Shown piece after piece: positions 21,504 through 34,257 of a DNA stretch of 64,000 bases; position 1 is the stretch's first letter, and each line of letters begins with the position of its first letter. The stretch is taken from assembly GCF_017562075.2 (NCBI RefSeq), contig NW_024427628.1:62001-126000 (forward strand), written 5' to 3'. The notes beneath the pieces were generated by a model that did not search any database, was not told the origin of the DNA, and saw only the letters and a program-made list of their open reading frames with translations. The translations under genes and the position numbers were made by a program. The stretch comes from Anopheles merus. Its lineage: Eukaryota > Arthropoda > Insecta > Diptera > Culicidae.

Positions 21504-24113
21504 TTAGCTAGGATCATAGTGTGTGAGTAAAAGATTTGATGACAATACTTTCTTAAAAGAATCAAATGCTGCCTTACATTCTGTAGTCCACTCAAACTTA
21601 TGGTTATTTTTCAAGAGATTATCAAGCGGATAGCGCAAATTTCGCATGTTAGGAACAAACTTGCCATAATAATTTATGGCACCCAGGAAAGATCGTACGC
21701 TCGATACATCTATTGGCTCTGGCATTTTCATGATCGCTTGGATTTTGTCCGGGTTAGGGCGTAGACCTCTCTTGTCGATAATATGGCCCAGGTACTTTAT
21801 CTCTTTGACGTTGAAAGCACATTTATCCGCTCTTATGGTAAAACCAAACTCTTCGATTCGCTTAAGTACATTAACCAATATTTCATCGTGCTCCTGCTGA
21901 GTTTTACCTCCAATAATGATGTCGTCTAAATAGCCTGAAACACCGTTTAATCCAGTTAACAATGCGTCTATGCTTTGTTGAAATGCAGCAGGGGCTATCT
22001 TAACGCCAGGTGGAAGGCGATTGTAATTGTATAGACCTTTGTGTGTGTTAATTGTAAGCAAATTACGATAGCGCGGATCTATCTCAACTTGTAAGAATGC
22101 GTCGGAAAGATCTATTTTACTAAAGACAATACTGTTTGCCAGACGCGCAAAAATATCCTCCGGGAGAGGGAGCGGGTAGTCATAGGGTTGAAGAGCATCA
22201 TTCAACCCCGTTGAATAATCCCCGCAGATTCGAATTGCACCATTCGATTTCCGAACTACGACTATTGGTGCAGCCCATTCGGAAAAATTCACCGGAGTAA
22301 TGATTCCAAGTTGCTCTAACCGGTCTAATTCACTTTTTACTGCCTCCTGCATTGCATACGCTACTGGTCTTGGTGGACGAAATACAGGTCGACAATTATC
22401 TTTTAATATTAACTGTATATTGGCCTTCGAACAAAATTCTTTTCCGTTAAAAACTGTGTTAAACCGCTGCTGAAGTTGACTAGTACACGTCATCACCTGA
22501 GTGCAAAATTGATCCATTGGTGTTGCACCTAGTTTTAAAGTATCCACCAAATCTGCTCCCAGAAGCATTAAATTCACTCCAGTTACTCTTATTAAATTCT
22601 GCGATGTTTGTTCTCCTACACACACTTTGGCATAAAATTCTCCATCAATGGCAAGCTCTTCTCCTGAGGCATTCTTTGCAATCACTGATGCTGGATCTAA
22701 CCGAGGTCTCCCTATTCGCTCCCATGTCTGTCTATTCACAATACTGATGTCAGATGCCGTATCCAATTGCAAACGGACAGGCATAGCGTTAAGCGTTATA
22801 TCAACAAACCGACGATGATTATTAACATTGAACACATTGACTTTCACGACTTTGGTATTAGCTACATTCCGATTTTTAAATCCTGGCTTCCACTTTGGCT
22901 TATAACTTTGGCTATGATTTTGGCTTGACTGGCAATAACCTTCCTTATGACCGAAACGGTTGCAATCGTTGCATTTGTTGTTGTAAAACGGGCATTCACT
23001 AACCCAGTGTAAATCACCGCACTTAAAGCAATTATACCTTGGCTTCCGTAATTGTGTTGGTGGCGAACGTTGGAACCGCTGTTCCCGCGACTGTACGGCA
23101 AATACATTTTCCTGCGCATTCGACTCTATCATGGCGCTGTCCCGCTTGAAATTAACTATTCTATGACACTCAGCTGATAATTGTTGTAACGTAACATCAG
23201 GCTTATCCTCTATACGCGCGAGCATCCTAGTCCTCATGTCTTTATCTGACTCGTCCTTGAGTCCGCACACGAAAAGTAAACACTTTAACTGCTCTTCTCC
23301 CATTTTACTCAGTTCAAAATCAACACACACTTTGTTGAGCCGGCACGCAAATGTGAGATGATCCTCGCTACTTTTTTTGTGTAATTGGAGACACTTAAAA
23401 CGTTTACTAAGTAGTAATTCGCGTGTATCAAATAACGTTTCGAGCTGTGCTATCGTTTCATCGAAATAGAAATCACTAGCGCGCGCAGGTAGAATGAACG
23501 ATAAATACCTGTCATGCTCAATGGGGCCGAGCTTGCGTAGCAGTAGACGAACCTTCGCTGCATCGTCGATACGAGCCGCATCCTTTTTGAACAGCTCGTC
23601 GTAGCGCGAGAACCACGCTCTGAAAGTGATGCCGCTCTCACCATCGAAACGAAATTCACTAATGTTGCGGGAGAGCGCTTCGATCACTTGCTCCGGCTGG
23701 AAGCTGGGGACGGCAGGATTCAGCGTATACATTCGCTGGCACATGATTTGATTCAGCAACTGCTGTTGCTGTGCCATCTGTTGTTGGAGCAGCTGCAACG
23801 TTTCCGCCATCGTGTTGGCGCCTGTGCTGGAGCCTGAGATTATCGACCCCGTTGGCAATGGTTGCGATGACCCATGTTGAGCAGCAAAGTGCGATGGCGG
23901 AGGGACACCCAAATGCGATGGCGCAGGCCGGTCATCACGGCCGAAATTTACAGCTTGCTCAGGATAAGTACCGGCATGGTGCTGCGTAACACCGCCAATA
24001 ACAGGTCCGCCGGGTTGTTGCACTGGGTCCAATGCACTGGGCCGTCCAAATGACGAACGCCGTTGATCTTCATCGGGATGCACGCCTGCACCGTTTGCCT
24101 CAATGGTGCTCAT
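21504..24113 (-). pseudogene. gypsy-2 Gag, protease and reverse transcriptase
   Basis: I place the start at the ATG at 24113 (MSTIEANGAG), 88 bases inside the 5' LTR; the open frame upstream reads LTR sequence. Gag has a glutamine-rich coiled segment, a capsid part (GESGITFRAWFSRYDELF) and two zinc knuckles (CFKCGDLHWVSECP, CNDCNRFGHKEGYC). The protease follows with LQLDTASDISIV. Reverse transcriptase: AAPIVVVRKSNGAIRICGDY, FSKIDLSDAFLQVEI, YLDDIIIGG. It stops at 21504-21506 (TAA) inside the RNase H start, where gypsy-3 has a lysine codon. About 869 codons are readable. Confidence 0.93.
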
Positions 24114-24190
24114 CCTCCGTCGTTTGCGTTGTGGTCGCGGAATTTTCGTCGCGTGGGTAAAATAAAACAATAAAAACAGAAAAACGTTAG

Positions 24191-24201
24191 ACTCGTCGCC
24201 A
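24191..24201 (-). promoter_or_regulatory. gypsy-2 primer-binding site
   Basis: On the minus strand TGGCGACGAGT follows the 5' LTR directly. It matches the site beside gypsy-3A and supports shared tRNA priming. Confidence 0.75.
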
Positions 24202-24511
24202 CTTTTGTGTTCGGATGACCGATGAAGCGTTGATAATAATGACGCGAACACAAACTACAATTTACAACTTATATTATAAGTAAAATGATAACATCCGTGC
24301 CGCGCTGACACACAACCGTTCGCCACCAAAGCCAGATCGGAAGAGAGAGAGCAATTCCTTAATTCTAATTCTCCTAATTCTAATTCTCCTAATTCTCCAG
24401 ATTTCGCCTTGCCTATCTAGTTTCGCCTCTCTCGTTGCGTCGGCCGCCTGACTGGTATCGGCGGCTGTCTCCAGCCGCGATCCAGGGGTGAGCAACAATA
24501 CGATCACAACA
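24202..24511 (-). repeat. gypsy-2 5' LTR
   Basis: 310 bp, pairs with 19374-19685. The TAGA target duplication follows at 24512-24515. Confidence 0.9.
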
Positions 24512-24641
24512 TAGATATACGGCATACTGCAGACTAGAGATCTTCGGCGACCGCCTAGTCCGCCTATCGTTAGGTCTGCCGCTGGTACATGGCCGTGTTT
24601 TTTTTATCGTGGTGGTGCAGGGGGAAGGCTGCCTGCAGCGT

Positions 24642-25980
24642 CTTTCGTCAGGATAGCGCCCACTAGAATTCTCCACAAAGATCACATCACGCGAGCAACT
24701 AATACAGTTTTTCTGAGGATTCCAAATACGATAACCATTTGCGGAATATCCAACAAATATTCCCTTCCATGACTTTGCATCAAACTTTCCACGAAATTGT
24801 TTCGGTATATGCACAAAAGCGTCCGATCCAAAAACCTTTAGGTTCGCAACGTTGGGTTTCTGCTTATTCCACAACTCATAAGGAGTTTTTCCAATAGCAG
24901 CAGCAGGGCTTCGATTTGCTAAATAAGCTGCAGTTTGAACTGCCACACCCCACAACTTTTTGTCAAGGCTTTTGTCTTCCAACATAGAGCGCGCTTTTTC
25001 CACGAGAGTCCTATTCATCCTCTCACTTGTACCGTTTTGTTCAGGCGTGTACGGGTTTGTCCATTCCATTTGTATGCCTCTTTGTTTGCAATACAATTGA
25101 AATTCACGACTTTTGTATTCGCCACCGTTGTCGCATCGAAGTTTGGAAACGCGCACACCAAACTTTGCACATACCATGGCCTCATACTCACGGAATTTCT
25201 AGTAAACCTCCGCCTTTGTTCTCATCAGGTACACCACAGTGAATTTGCTGCAATCGTCGATGAACGAAACAAAATATCGTTCACCGTTAACCCCATTGTT
25301 CTGCATCGGACCACACACGTCCGAGTGCACGAGTTCCAGGATTCTTGACGATTGTTGTCCACTCCGCATAGAAAAAGATTCTCTTGTTTGTTTTGCTGTG
25401 ATACACGCTTCACACACTTTGTCTTCTTTTCGTGGAACAGCACTGATCGGTAGCCCTAACACCATATTATTTTTCATGAGCACTTGCAAATTTTTCGAAC
25501 TGAGGTGTCCGTACCGACGATGCCACAAATCGTATTCTTCCGGAATTTTACCACTGAACAAAGCACGATTCGATTTTTCTTGATATAACTCTACTTTATA
25601 GAGATTTCCACAATTTTCACCAGCCAAAACTAATTCGGAGTTTCTGAACACTTTTATTTCCTCTTTCACAAAAACGACCTTAAAACCTGCGTTTTCCATT
25701 TTTCGCACTGATAACAAGTTTACTCTTGCTTCCGGAATGTATAATACATTTCTAAATTAATTGCACCAGAAATTTTACTGTGCACATTTTTCATGCGCGA
25801 AATGTTTCCCCGGTGAGTAGCTGTAATGCACGCACCTTCTTTTGCCACTGCAATATTCATGGGAAATTCCATTTTGTTAAGATCGGTGAAAATTTCTTTA
25901 TTGTTCGTAATGTGCTCCGAAGCACCCGAATCCACAATCCATGTGGTTATCTCACCATCACTGATTGTCCCAATCATGAA
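24642..25980 (-). pseudogene. copia-B fragment: protease to integrase
   Basis: The duplicated part of the copia element. It keeps the protease DSGASEHI, a stretch missing from copia-A that includes the integrase zinc-domain histidines (HRRYGHLSSKNLQ), and the core motifs HSDVCGPM and EQNGTSERMNR. It shares the TAG after TKAEVY (25199) with copia-A. An additional frameshift lies near 25720-25740. The reverse transcriptase side is cut off by the duplication junction at 24642; the gag side is cut by the foldback element at 25981. Confidence 0.9.
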
Positions 25981-26261
25981 ACACTATTTTTCAAACCCGT
26001 AAAACGATTGTCAACATAGTACATACAATTCGAATCCGTAAACTCTTTTCGATTTGGTAACACTAGATTTTGAACGCGTAAAATCCTATCTCGAATCTGG
26101 AAAATGTATGTTGGCTGTCTTGTCACCCATTATACATTTTCCAGATTCGAGTTGGGACTTTACGCATTCAAAACCTAGTGTTACCAAATCGAAAAGAGTT
26201 TACGGATTCGAATTGTATGTACGATGTTGACAATCGTTTAACGTGTTCGAAAAATAGTGTT
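25981..26261. mobile_element. 281-bp foldback miniature element
   Basis: Arms of about 130 bp (25981-26109 and 26132-26261) are inverted copies with roughly 90 percent match, separated by about 22 bases. The ends read ACACTATTTTTC. It carries no gene. It lies where copia gag and half of the 5' LTR are missing, so it either entered a deletion or was part of the repair. I cannot assign a clean target duplication. Confidence 0.8.
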
Positions 26262-26290
26262 ACGATGTTGAGCTGGCTTGAGAAACCCTG

Positions 26291-26394
26291 TATTGAAATC
26301 AGAGTGTATATATACAAAGTTCATGAGGCTGCGTTTACACATAGTTGTTGTGTTTACGTGTGGATAGTTCGATACTTGAATTGATACCTTAACA
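26291..26394 (-). repeat. copia-B 5' LTR remnant
   Basis: The right two thirds of the 166-bp copia LTR, ending CCTTAACA and followed by AATTAAGC of gypsy-3 gag, exactly as at 10532. This confirms that the copia insertion predates the block duplication. Confidence 0.92.
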
Positions 26395-26399
26395 AATTA

Positions 26400-29300
26400 A
26401 GCACCCCGCTGCACGATAAGTACGTGAACACTATTCTGCCAAAGCATCCTCGCGATTTCTCTCTGGATGAGACCGTTACAAAACTGAAGAAGTTGTTTGG
26501 TCGCCAGAAGTCGGTTTTTCACTCCCGTTACCAGTGCCTGCAGTACGCCAAGAGTGATGCGGATGATTTTACTTCGTATGCTGCCATGGTCAACAAACAC
26601 TGCGAAGCGTTTCAACTTTCCAAGCTCACGTCGGATCAATTCAAAGCTCTCCGATTTGTCTGTGGACTCCAATCGCCACGGGATGCGGACATCCGAGCTA
26701 GATTGATTTCGAAACTGGAAGCTGATGAAACTGCAGTTGTTGAACAAGGAGAAGCTGCAAGTAAGGTGACTTTGGAAAACCTGGTGGAAGAATGTCATCG
26801 TGTGGCCAACCTCAAGCATGACTCGCAGATGGTGGAAAACAAGGAGACTTGCTCCGTCAACGCCATTTCGCGCAACCAGAATCATTCCTCTTCGAAGAAG
26901 ACCAACAAAGTGCCCAAGACACCCTGCTGGAAATGTGGGGAACTGCACTACGTTCGTGAATGTCCGTTTGCATCGCACATGTGTACTAGATGCAAGCAGC
27001 ATGGACATAAAGAAGGCTACTGTTCAAGCAGTAAGCCCGCTGCATCCAAGCCTTTCAAGCAATGGAAGCCCAAAGAGAGCATGAAGACGAATGGCATTTA
27101 CACTGTTCGCAACGTCGGAAGAAAACGCAAATTCGTCTCGGTCGAGCTCAACGGGGTAGCAGTCAAGCTTCAGCACGACTCGGCGTCCGACATCACCATC
27201 ATTTCGAACGAAACATGGGCTACCATCGGACGACCACCCACTCAACCGACCGACGAATCTGCTGTCACAGCGTCTGGTAGTGATTTGAATCTCCTCGCAG
27301 AGTTTCAAGCCGACATCACTATTAACAACGTGACCAAGACAGGGCGCATTTTCATCTCTGATAGCGCCGATCTCAACGTTTTGGGAATCGATACTATGGA
27401 TCTGTTTGATCTGTGGTCCGTACCGATTAACAGCTTGGTCAACGTCGTACATCAAAACTCTGACCAATACGTTGATCGCCTCAAGCACCAGTTTCCGGAG
27501 GTTTTTCGAAGCACGCTGGGTAGATGCACAAAAGCACAAGTGAAGTTATACTTGAAGCCTGATACCCGTCCATGCTACTGTCCGAAGCGACTAGTGGCGT
27601 ATGCGGCTCTTCCCAAAGTAGATGCGGAACTCGAAAGGCTCGAAACAAACGGTATAATTTCTCCAGTTCAATTCTCGGACTGGGCAGCACCAATAGTCGT
27701 CGTACGGAAGTCGGACAATGTTTCGGTCCGTGTGTGTGGTGATTATTCTACGGGGCTGAACAACGCGCTGGAATGTGACCGTCATCCTCTACTTCATCCT
27801 GACGATCTTTTCGCGGAGCTGGCTGGGTCACACTATTTCACACACCTTGACTTATCAGACGCCTATCTTCAAGTTGAGGTCGAGGTGGAATCGCGCAAGC
27901 TGCTTACCGTGAACACACATCGCGGCCTTTTTCAGTACAACCGACTTCCTCCTGGAGTCAAGTCGGCACCTGGCGCTTTCCAACGCATTATTGACAGCAT
28001 GGTGGCTGGCATCTCTGGAGTGAAACCTTGATGATATCTTCATTGCTGGACGCACCAAAGAGGAGCACGACCGTATCCTCTATGCTGTTCTCGAACGCGT
28101 CCGTGAGTATGGTTTCCATTTACGCCTTGAAAAATGTCGTTTCGCGCTTCTCCAGATCGGTTTCCTTGGATTGATCGTCGACAAGGACGGTGTTCGGCCT
28201 GACCCGTCAAAAACAGAAGCCAATGCCAAGATGCCACCCCCGTAGGACGTGAAGCAACTTCGCTCCTACCTCGGAGCTATCAACTATTATGGTCGATTCG
28301 TTCCACAGATGAAGCACCTCAGGGCTCCCCTGGATGACCTACTGAAAAAGGATGCTCGCTGGAACTGGACAAAAGAGTGTCAGAAATCTTTTGAGCAGTT
28401 CAAGACCATTTTACTCTCCGACCTGCTGCTTATTCACTATGACCCATCTAAGGAGATCATCGTCGCGGCAGACGCATCGAAGTATGGTTTAGGCGCTGTC
28501 GTCATGCATCGTTTCCCCACCGGTGAGGTGAAGGCAATCGCACATGCTTCTCGCTCACTGACGGCAGCGGAAATGAACTACGGCCAAGTGGAAAAGGAAG
28601 CATTGGCGTTGATATTCGCTGTCACCCGTTTCCATAAGATGCTGTACGGACGTCATTTCACTCTCCAAACCGATCATCAACCGTTGCTCAAAGTTTTCGG
28701 CTCGAAAAAAGGAATACCAGTTTACACAGCCAATCGTCTGCAACGATATGCTTTGACACTTCTCCTGTATGACTTCGAGATCAAGCACATCTCGACGATG
28801 AATTTCGGCTACGCAGACTTCCTGTCCCGGCTGATGTCATCACAGCGCAGACCAGATAAGGATTACGTCATAGCTGCCGTCTATGTCGAATCCGAAGTAA
28901 AGGCGATTCTCGAAGACTCCATCAACAATCTGCCAGTCACACATCAGATGATTGTGGCTGAGACACGTAAGGATGCTGTTCTGCAGCAAGTGATTAGTTA
29001 CATCAATGAAGGATGGCCAGCAAGCGTGAAGCTAATCACCGATCCTGATGTGAAGAAGTTCTTCGTCAGACGTGAGGGACTTCAAGTCGTCGATAACTGC
29101 GTCATGTTCGGCGATCGAATCGTCGTTCCATCAAAATTCCGGAAGCGAATTGTCCGCCAGCTACATCGTGGGCACCCAGGAATGGAGCGGATGAAGTCTC
29201 TGGCTCGCAGCTACATTTACTGGCCGAATGTTGACGACGATGTGGCGCAATTCGTTCGTCAGTGCGATGCATGTGCTGAAGCAGCGAAGGCTCCGACGAA

Positions 29301-30432
29301 AGCAACCCTGGAATCATGGCCTCTTCCGGACCGGCCGTGGCAACGAGTACACGTCGATTTCGCTGGCCCAATCGACGGACATCACTATTTCGTAATTGTA
29401 GATGCCTACTCTAAGTGGCCCGAAATTTTTCGCACTAGATCCATCACCACGACAACAACATTGGACCTGCTTCGTGAAACATTTTCCCGTTACGGCAATC
29501 CAGACACGCTAGTCTCAGATAACGGAACGCAGTTTACGAGCGGACAGTTTCAACAGTTTTGCAGTGAGAATGGCATCAACCATATTCGTACTGCTCCATA
29601 CCACCCGCAGTCGAATGGCCAAGCTGAACGTTTCGTGGATTCCCTCAAACGCGGCCTTAAGAAGTTAGGTAAGGGGGAATCACCAACATTACAGCATCTA
29701 CAGGCGTTTCTTTCAGTGTACCGATCAACACCCAACCGGAATACACCTAAGGGAACGTCTCCAGCCGAAGCGTTTTTAAAAAGAACGATGCGCACTACGT
29801 TGGATCTGTTGAGGAAACCATCTTCTCCGACTGCAGCCGTTAACCACAAACAAAATGAACAATTCAACAAACGGCATGGAGCGGTCAAGCGATCATTTGT
29901 AGAGAATGACTTGGTGTATGTTGAACAACACGTACACAACAAAAAGTCGTGGGTTCCTGGTCGAGTCATTGAACCAAAAGGATCCGTTCACTATGTCGTG
30001 TTGCTTGACTTGCATGGAAGACAGAAGCTGGTTAGATCGCATGTCAACCAAATGCGTTCTCGCTACGGTTCCGAAACCCCTGGGCAACAACAACAACAAC
30101 TTCCATGGGAAGGTTTATTAGAAGAAGCTGGTACTACTGCTGCAGTGAAACCAGCTGGCAATCATGTTGCTATTAATTTGAACTCTACGGTGCCAGCTGA
30201 TGTTCCTGTTTTTGAAAATCCGCCAACCGATTTTAACCCGCCAACAACCAATGAACAACCATCTGCATCAGCATCGGAATCCATCGCATCCGAATCCGTG
30301 ATAGCCGAATCTATCGCATCTGAATCCGTCGCATCCGAATCCGTCGCATCCGAATCCATCGCAAGCTTACTACGTCGTTCCGTACGAACAACGAGAATCC
30401 CTCGATGGCTCTCATCATACGACCTTTATTAA
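26400..30432 (+). pseudogene. gypsy-3B Gag-Pol (5' truncated, one stop, one frameshift)
   Basis: The duplicate of the gypsy-3A Gag-Pol without the first piece. Gag to reverse transcriptase is open to 28031, where a 5-nt deletion removes the tyrosine of the YLDD active site and shifts the frame. A TAG at 28243-28245 is shared with gypsy-3A. From 28249 to the TAA at 30430-30432 the frame is clean through RNase H, the complete HHCC zinc domain (LHRGHPGMER ... CDACAEAAK), integrase core and the tail. The tail has five-residue Ser-Glu-Ser-Val/Ile-Ala repeats encoded by a 15-bp minisatellite, one unit longer than in 3A. The two copies carry mostly different lesions. Confidence 0.93.
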
Positions 30433-30443
30433 AAAGCGGGAGA

Positions 30444-30601
30444 TGTAGTAGGCTATGACTACCTAACAGTGGGATTTTGCCTCAGCAGAATTTCACTTCC
30501 TAGGCATAGTAGCCTATGCCATGTTTAGTAATAAATCAGTTCATAGTTAACCACTAAACTAGCAAGTTGGCTTTTATTTGCTCTCCGTGTGAATTGTAAC
30601 A
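30444..30601 (+). repeat. gypsy-3B 3' LTR
   Basis: 158 bp, same as 14529-14686, followed by GTTCT and the right half of family Y. No 5' LTR exists for this copy, since it arose by block duplication starting inside the nested copia. Confidence 0.93.
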
Positions 30602-30842
30602 GTTCTGACTGAATATAACAGTTTTAAACAATTTGAAATTGGTTTTAACATTCGATCAAAACGGAAATTATTTGGCAATTTACAATTGATGTGTCAAATC
30701 AGTACATTTTGCTCAAAGAACTGTCAAATTTAGAAAACCGCGTATCTTCGAATCCGCGTATAAGAGGTACCGTGTATCTCGGGGACCGCCTGTATCTCCG
30801 AATCCGCGTATAAGAGGTACCGTGTATCTCGGGGACCGCCTG
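30602..30842. mobile_element. Family-Y miniature element, right half (duplicate)
   Basis: A duplicate of 14687-14927, including the doubled terminus GTATCTCGGGGACCGCCTG. Confidence 0.85.
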
Positions 30843-31010
30843 TACATTATCCTTGGTCCCTGCCTAACTAGCCCGTTAAACATTTTGGTCGGTAGTAGGT
30901 GTGCGCACTAGATGGCGCTCTGGTTGCTACACATTAAACGGCTATGAAGGCATTCAGAAGGCATTTAAAGCCTTACCATATCCATAAACATTATATATGC
31001 GCAATCTGAG

Positions 31011-31344
31011 ATCCCAATCCCAATCCCAATCCCAATCCCAATCCCAATCCCAATCCCAATCCCAATCCCAATCCCAATCCCAATCCCAATCCCAATCCCA
31101 ATCCCAATCCCAATCCCAATCCCAATCCCAATCCCAATCCCAATCCCAATCCCAATCCCAATCCCAATCCCAATCCCAATCCCAATCCCAATCCCAATCC
31201 CAATCCCAATCCCAATCCCAATCCCAATCCCAATCCCAATCCCAATCCCAATCCCAATCCCAATCCCAATCCCAATCCCAATCCCAATCCCAATCCCAAT
31301 CCCAATCCCAATCCCAATCCCAATCCCAATCCCAATCCCAATCC
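31011..31344. repeat. (CCCAAT)n hexamer array, about 55 units
   Basis: A perfectly regular array. The right flank (GTATTTATCTATCAATTTC) equals that of the first array, but the left flank is the W fragment at TCTGAG, where the first copy has a further 1.1 kb. The array therefore borders a deletion or insertion breakpoint. Confidence 0.98.
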
Positions 31345-31610
31345 GTATTTATCTATCAATTTCTAGTTCAGCTTTTCCACTTCAGTTTAAGTAAAAAACA
31401 TGAAGAGCCGGTCGGAGCCGTTGGAGTCGTTGTAATAGTCGGAAGTATTCTGAAGCGCTTTAATTTCCCGATATCAGCGATAATTTCATTTTTAAAAACA
31501 GCTCACGAGTAAAAAAAGGGTCTTCTTCATTTAATGCTCTGAAGTTTTTTTTTGTATTTTTTATTGCAACAATAAAGTAAAACATAATTGTTTGCTTCGT
31601 ATATATATAA

Positions 31611-31900
31611 TACGGACGTCACACGAAGCGTAAACTTTGGCGTAAACTAAATTTCAGCCATAATCCCTATAATCTTTTGACAGGAAGTTTACGCTCTCCC
31701 ATACAAATCAAGCGTGATACGGACGTCACACGAAGCGTAAACTTTGGCGTAAACTGGATTTCAGCCATACAACCCTGAAATCTTTTGAAAGGAAGTTTAC
31801 GCTCTCCCATACAAATATCAAGCGTAAACTTTTTGAGTTTACGCCTCGTGTGACGTCCGTATAAACTTTTTGAGTTTACGCCTCGTGTGACGTCCGTATA
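31611..31900. mobile_element. Miniature element with TACGGACGTCACACG ends and internal tandem copy
   Basis: Inverted ends TACGGACGTCACACGA and, on the right, its reverse complement (TGTGACGTCCGTA) occur twice on each side. Interior segments with TTTGGCGTAAACT and AGGAAGTTTACGCTCTCCC are repeated about 120 bp apart. It is non-coding. In the first block copy only a shortened remnant remains at 16860-16917, and the SINE is inserted in it. Confidence 0.7.
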
Positions 31901-32819
31901 AAGGAAGAAAAAAAATATGAATCAAACTATTATTGATCTTTTTTTTCATAAAAGATGGACAGACGATTGATAGTTCCCAAATAGCCAGAATTGCTTAAGC
32001 AGCTCATTTTGGCACTCTATAGATCGCTGCTCGAATTCGCCTTTTGCAGTAGTTAAACAGCACCAAAGTTCTAGGTGGGTCTTTCAAACAGCGCTTAAGC
32101 AGCTTCCTTGTGCTACGGTGCCGCGGATTATTTTCTTTGTGTTTTATTTTCAAGCAAGCGTCATCGATGAAATAAATAACAGGATTTGTTTTGTTTGTGT
32201 TCATGTGTATATTTTTAAATCCTTAAAATTCATGAATTATACAAAATGTCACACAATTTACTGTACAATCACAATCACTTCACTCAATATTCGTCCTTCA
32301 ATTAACTAATCTAACTTGTGCAGCAGCAATGAGATGATTGACGGCGTCAGACTTTGAAAATTTGACAAGAGCCACTTTGTACCGATGTCATGCAACAAAA
32401 GGCTATAAAGTTCCACCAAGTTCGGTACGCTTTCTTAACAAGCCTTCAAGTTCCACCATGAAGCCTACTCATAGTGCTAATCAGCTGCAAAGTTCCAAAG
32501 AGTACCATGTGCCTGTTAAAAAGCTCCATAGTTCCGCAAAGTACCGTCTATCTTTTAATCAGCCACAAAGTACGACATCGGAACGATTTTTCGTTAAGCA
32601 GCCCCAAATCAGCTATGGAGTACGAGCAGGCTATTTGGGTTATATTCTTTGTCTTGTCCATGTGCCATCATGTTATTCGGTAAAAAACAAGTGCGGCCTA
32701 AACCATACACGTTAGTCAATGTAAACAACCGTGTAAAACTGTCATAATTACATTCGTCTGCCTCGTTGCTTCGTATTTTATCCAACCCACCTCCCGTCAA
32801 AGGTCCTCCTCATTCGTCG

Positions 32820-34130
32820 TATCCCGCTGCGCAAAGCGATCGAAAACTTGTCAGCCACTCGCTCAATGTAGATAGAGAGAAAAACCAATAACGATAAAAC
32901 GTGGTGAAAGAATGAAGAAAAGGGGAAGGAGGGGAGAAAGAGAACGTGGGTGTGAACAATTTTTCGGCAATCATCATTTTTGCGCCAACACGGTCGCGTA
33001 TCGGAGTTTTTTTGTCAGAAAGAGATAAACACATACAGCGCGCTCTCTCGAACGACCGTAAACGCTTCAATCGATCAAGAGCTTCGATCGGTTCTTCGGA
33101 CGTTTCTGCTCGCTTTCTCGATCGGTTTCGGCGGAAAGCGAGCTACCCGCTGCGCAAAGCGACGGAAGAAATCATGCCGTTCGGAGAATTTTATCATGCC
33201 ATCTTTTTCCCTCCAACGGCAAATTTGTCAAGCAGCTCGTCGAGCTACCCGTCCCTGGCTCCGCCTCGTACCCCTCGCCTGAGCGCGCTGTCGAAGGTTT
33301 GAAAGTGTTGGTGCGTCAGACGGCCAATCGCTGTCAGCCGTCGTCCATGCTTTTTCCCTCCATAGCGCTTTCTCTTTCTCGCGTGTGGACAATGCTCATG
33401 AGTTGCTGTGGCGCTTAAAAAACCGTTTACACACATTGCTACGATGCATTTGAATTTTCACAAATCAAACAAAAAAAGCGCAATAAGTTCGATTGCTGCA
33501 ATGTAAAAATGACTTAGGAATCGCTAGCTAACGCTGGAGGGTTTGCTGTGAAACGCGCTGAATCCTAATTCGCATTAACACGTTCATCCCGGCGCTGATT
33601 TTCATCAACTTTCCTTTCCACCAGCACCTAGAACGCAGGCTGGAAAGTTCACTGGCAGGCAGTGGGGCCTGCCATCGATCTGAACGAGTTAAGCATTAAG
33701 CATAACTTTGTTACACTAAGCTTTTGCTTTCGTATGTTGTAGATTACACAGATATGCTGAGCCGTCTGCGCAAGGGTATGAGCGTGCGTGTGTGTGCTAA
33801 ACTGTCGCCAAATGTGTTTTTTTCCGAAATGTTATGATCCATCGGTCAAAGAAAGGAAGGTGTTCATGAAAGGCGGAAAGACGAATTGATGCCCCTGTCA
33901 ATGGTAACTGATGACAGGGAGGAGGGGGTAGTGGCACACAGCTGTTGGGAGATTGAACAGTATACTTAAATTGCCGGCGGGAAGGCCATGGGACCCCTAC
34001 GATCATCGGTCACAGGCCCTAAAATTGTAGCCGCCATGGGGGGAGGGGAGGTGCAAATGGTTTTCTCCAGCCACGGAGCCCTAAAGACCATCTTTCCGGG
34101 GGCCCTTGTTGCTAATATCTGTCCACTTGT
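32820..34130 (+). repeat. Repeat Z, second copy
   Basis: Matches 18060-19369 with few changes. The gypsy-2 site (GTAGACATACGG at 34126) is unoccupied here. Open frames on both strands are the same as in the first copy and have no recognisable domain. Confidence 0.75.
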
Positions 34131-34257
34131 AGACATACGGCATACTGCAGACTAGAGATCTTCGGCGACCGCCTAGTCCGCCTACCGTTAGGTCTGCCGC
34201 TGGTACATGGCCGTGTTTTTTTATCGTGGAGGTGCATCCTTCCCCCTGCCTGCAGCG

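Larger units (their letters stand above)
19374..24511 (-). mobile_element. Ty3/gypsy LTR retrotransposon 'gypsy-2'
   Basis: LTRs of 312 bp (19374-19685) and 310 bp (24202-24511) differ by a GA indel in a short repeat and about three substitutions. The 4-bp duplication TAGA is at 19370-19373 and 24512-24515. The unoccupied site is readable at 34126 in the tandem copy, with one C/T change beside it. On the minus strand: 5' LTR, TGGCGACGAG primer site, one long Gag-Pol frame, 3' LTR. Only two coding lesions are seen, so it is a recent copy. It belongs to the same lineage as gypsy-3 (shared primer site and Gag-Pol layout), probably Mag-like. Confidence 0.95.
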
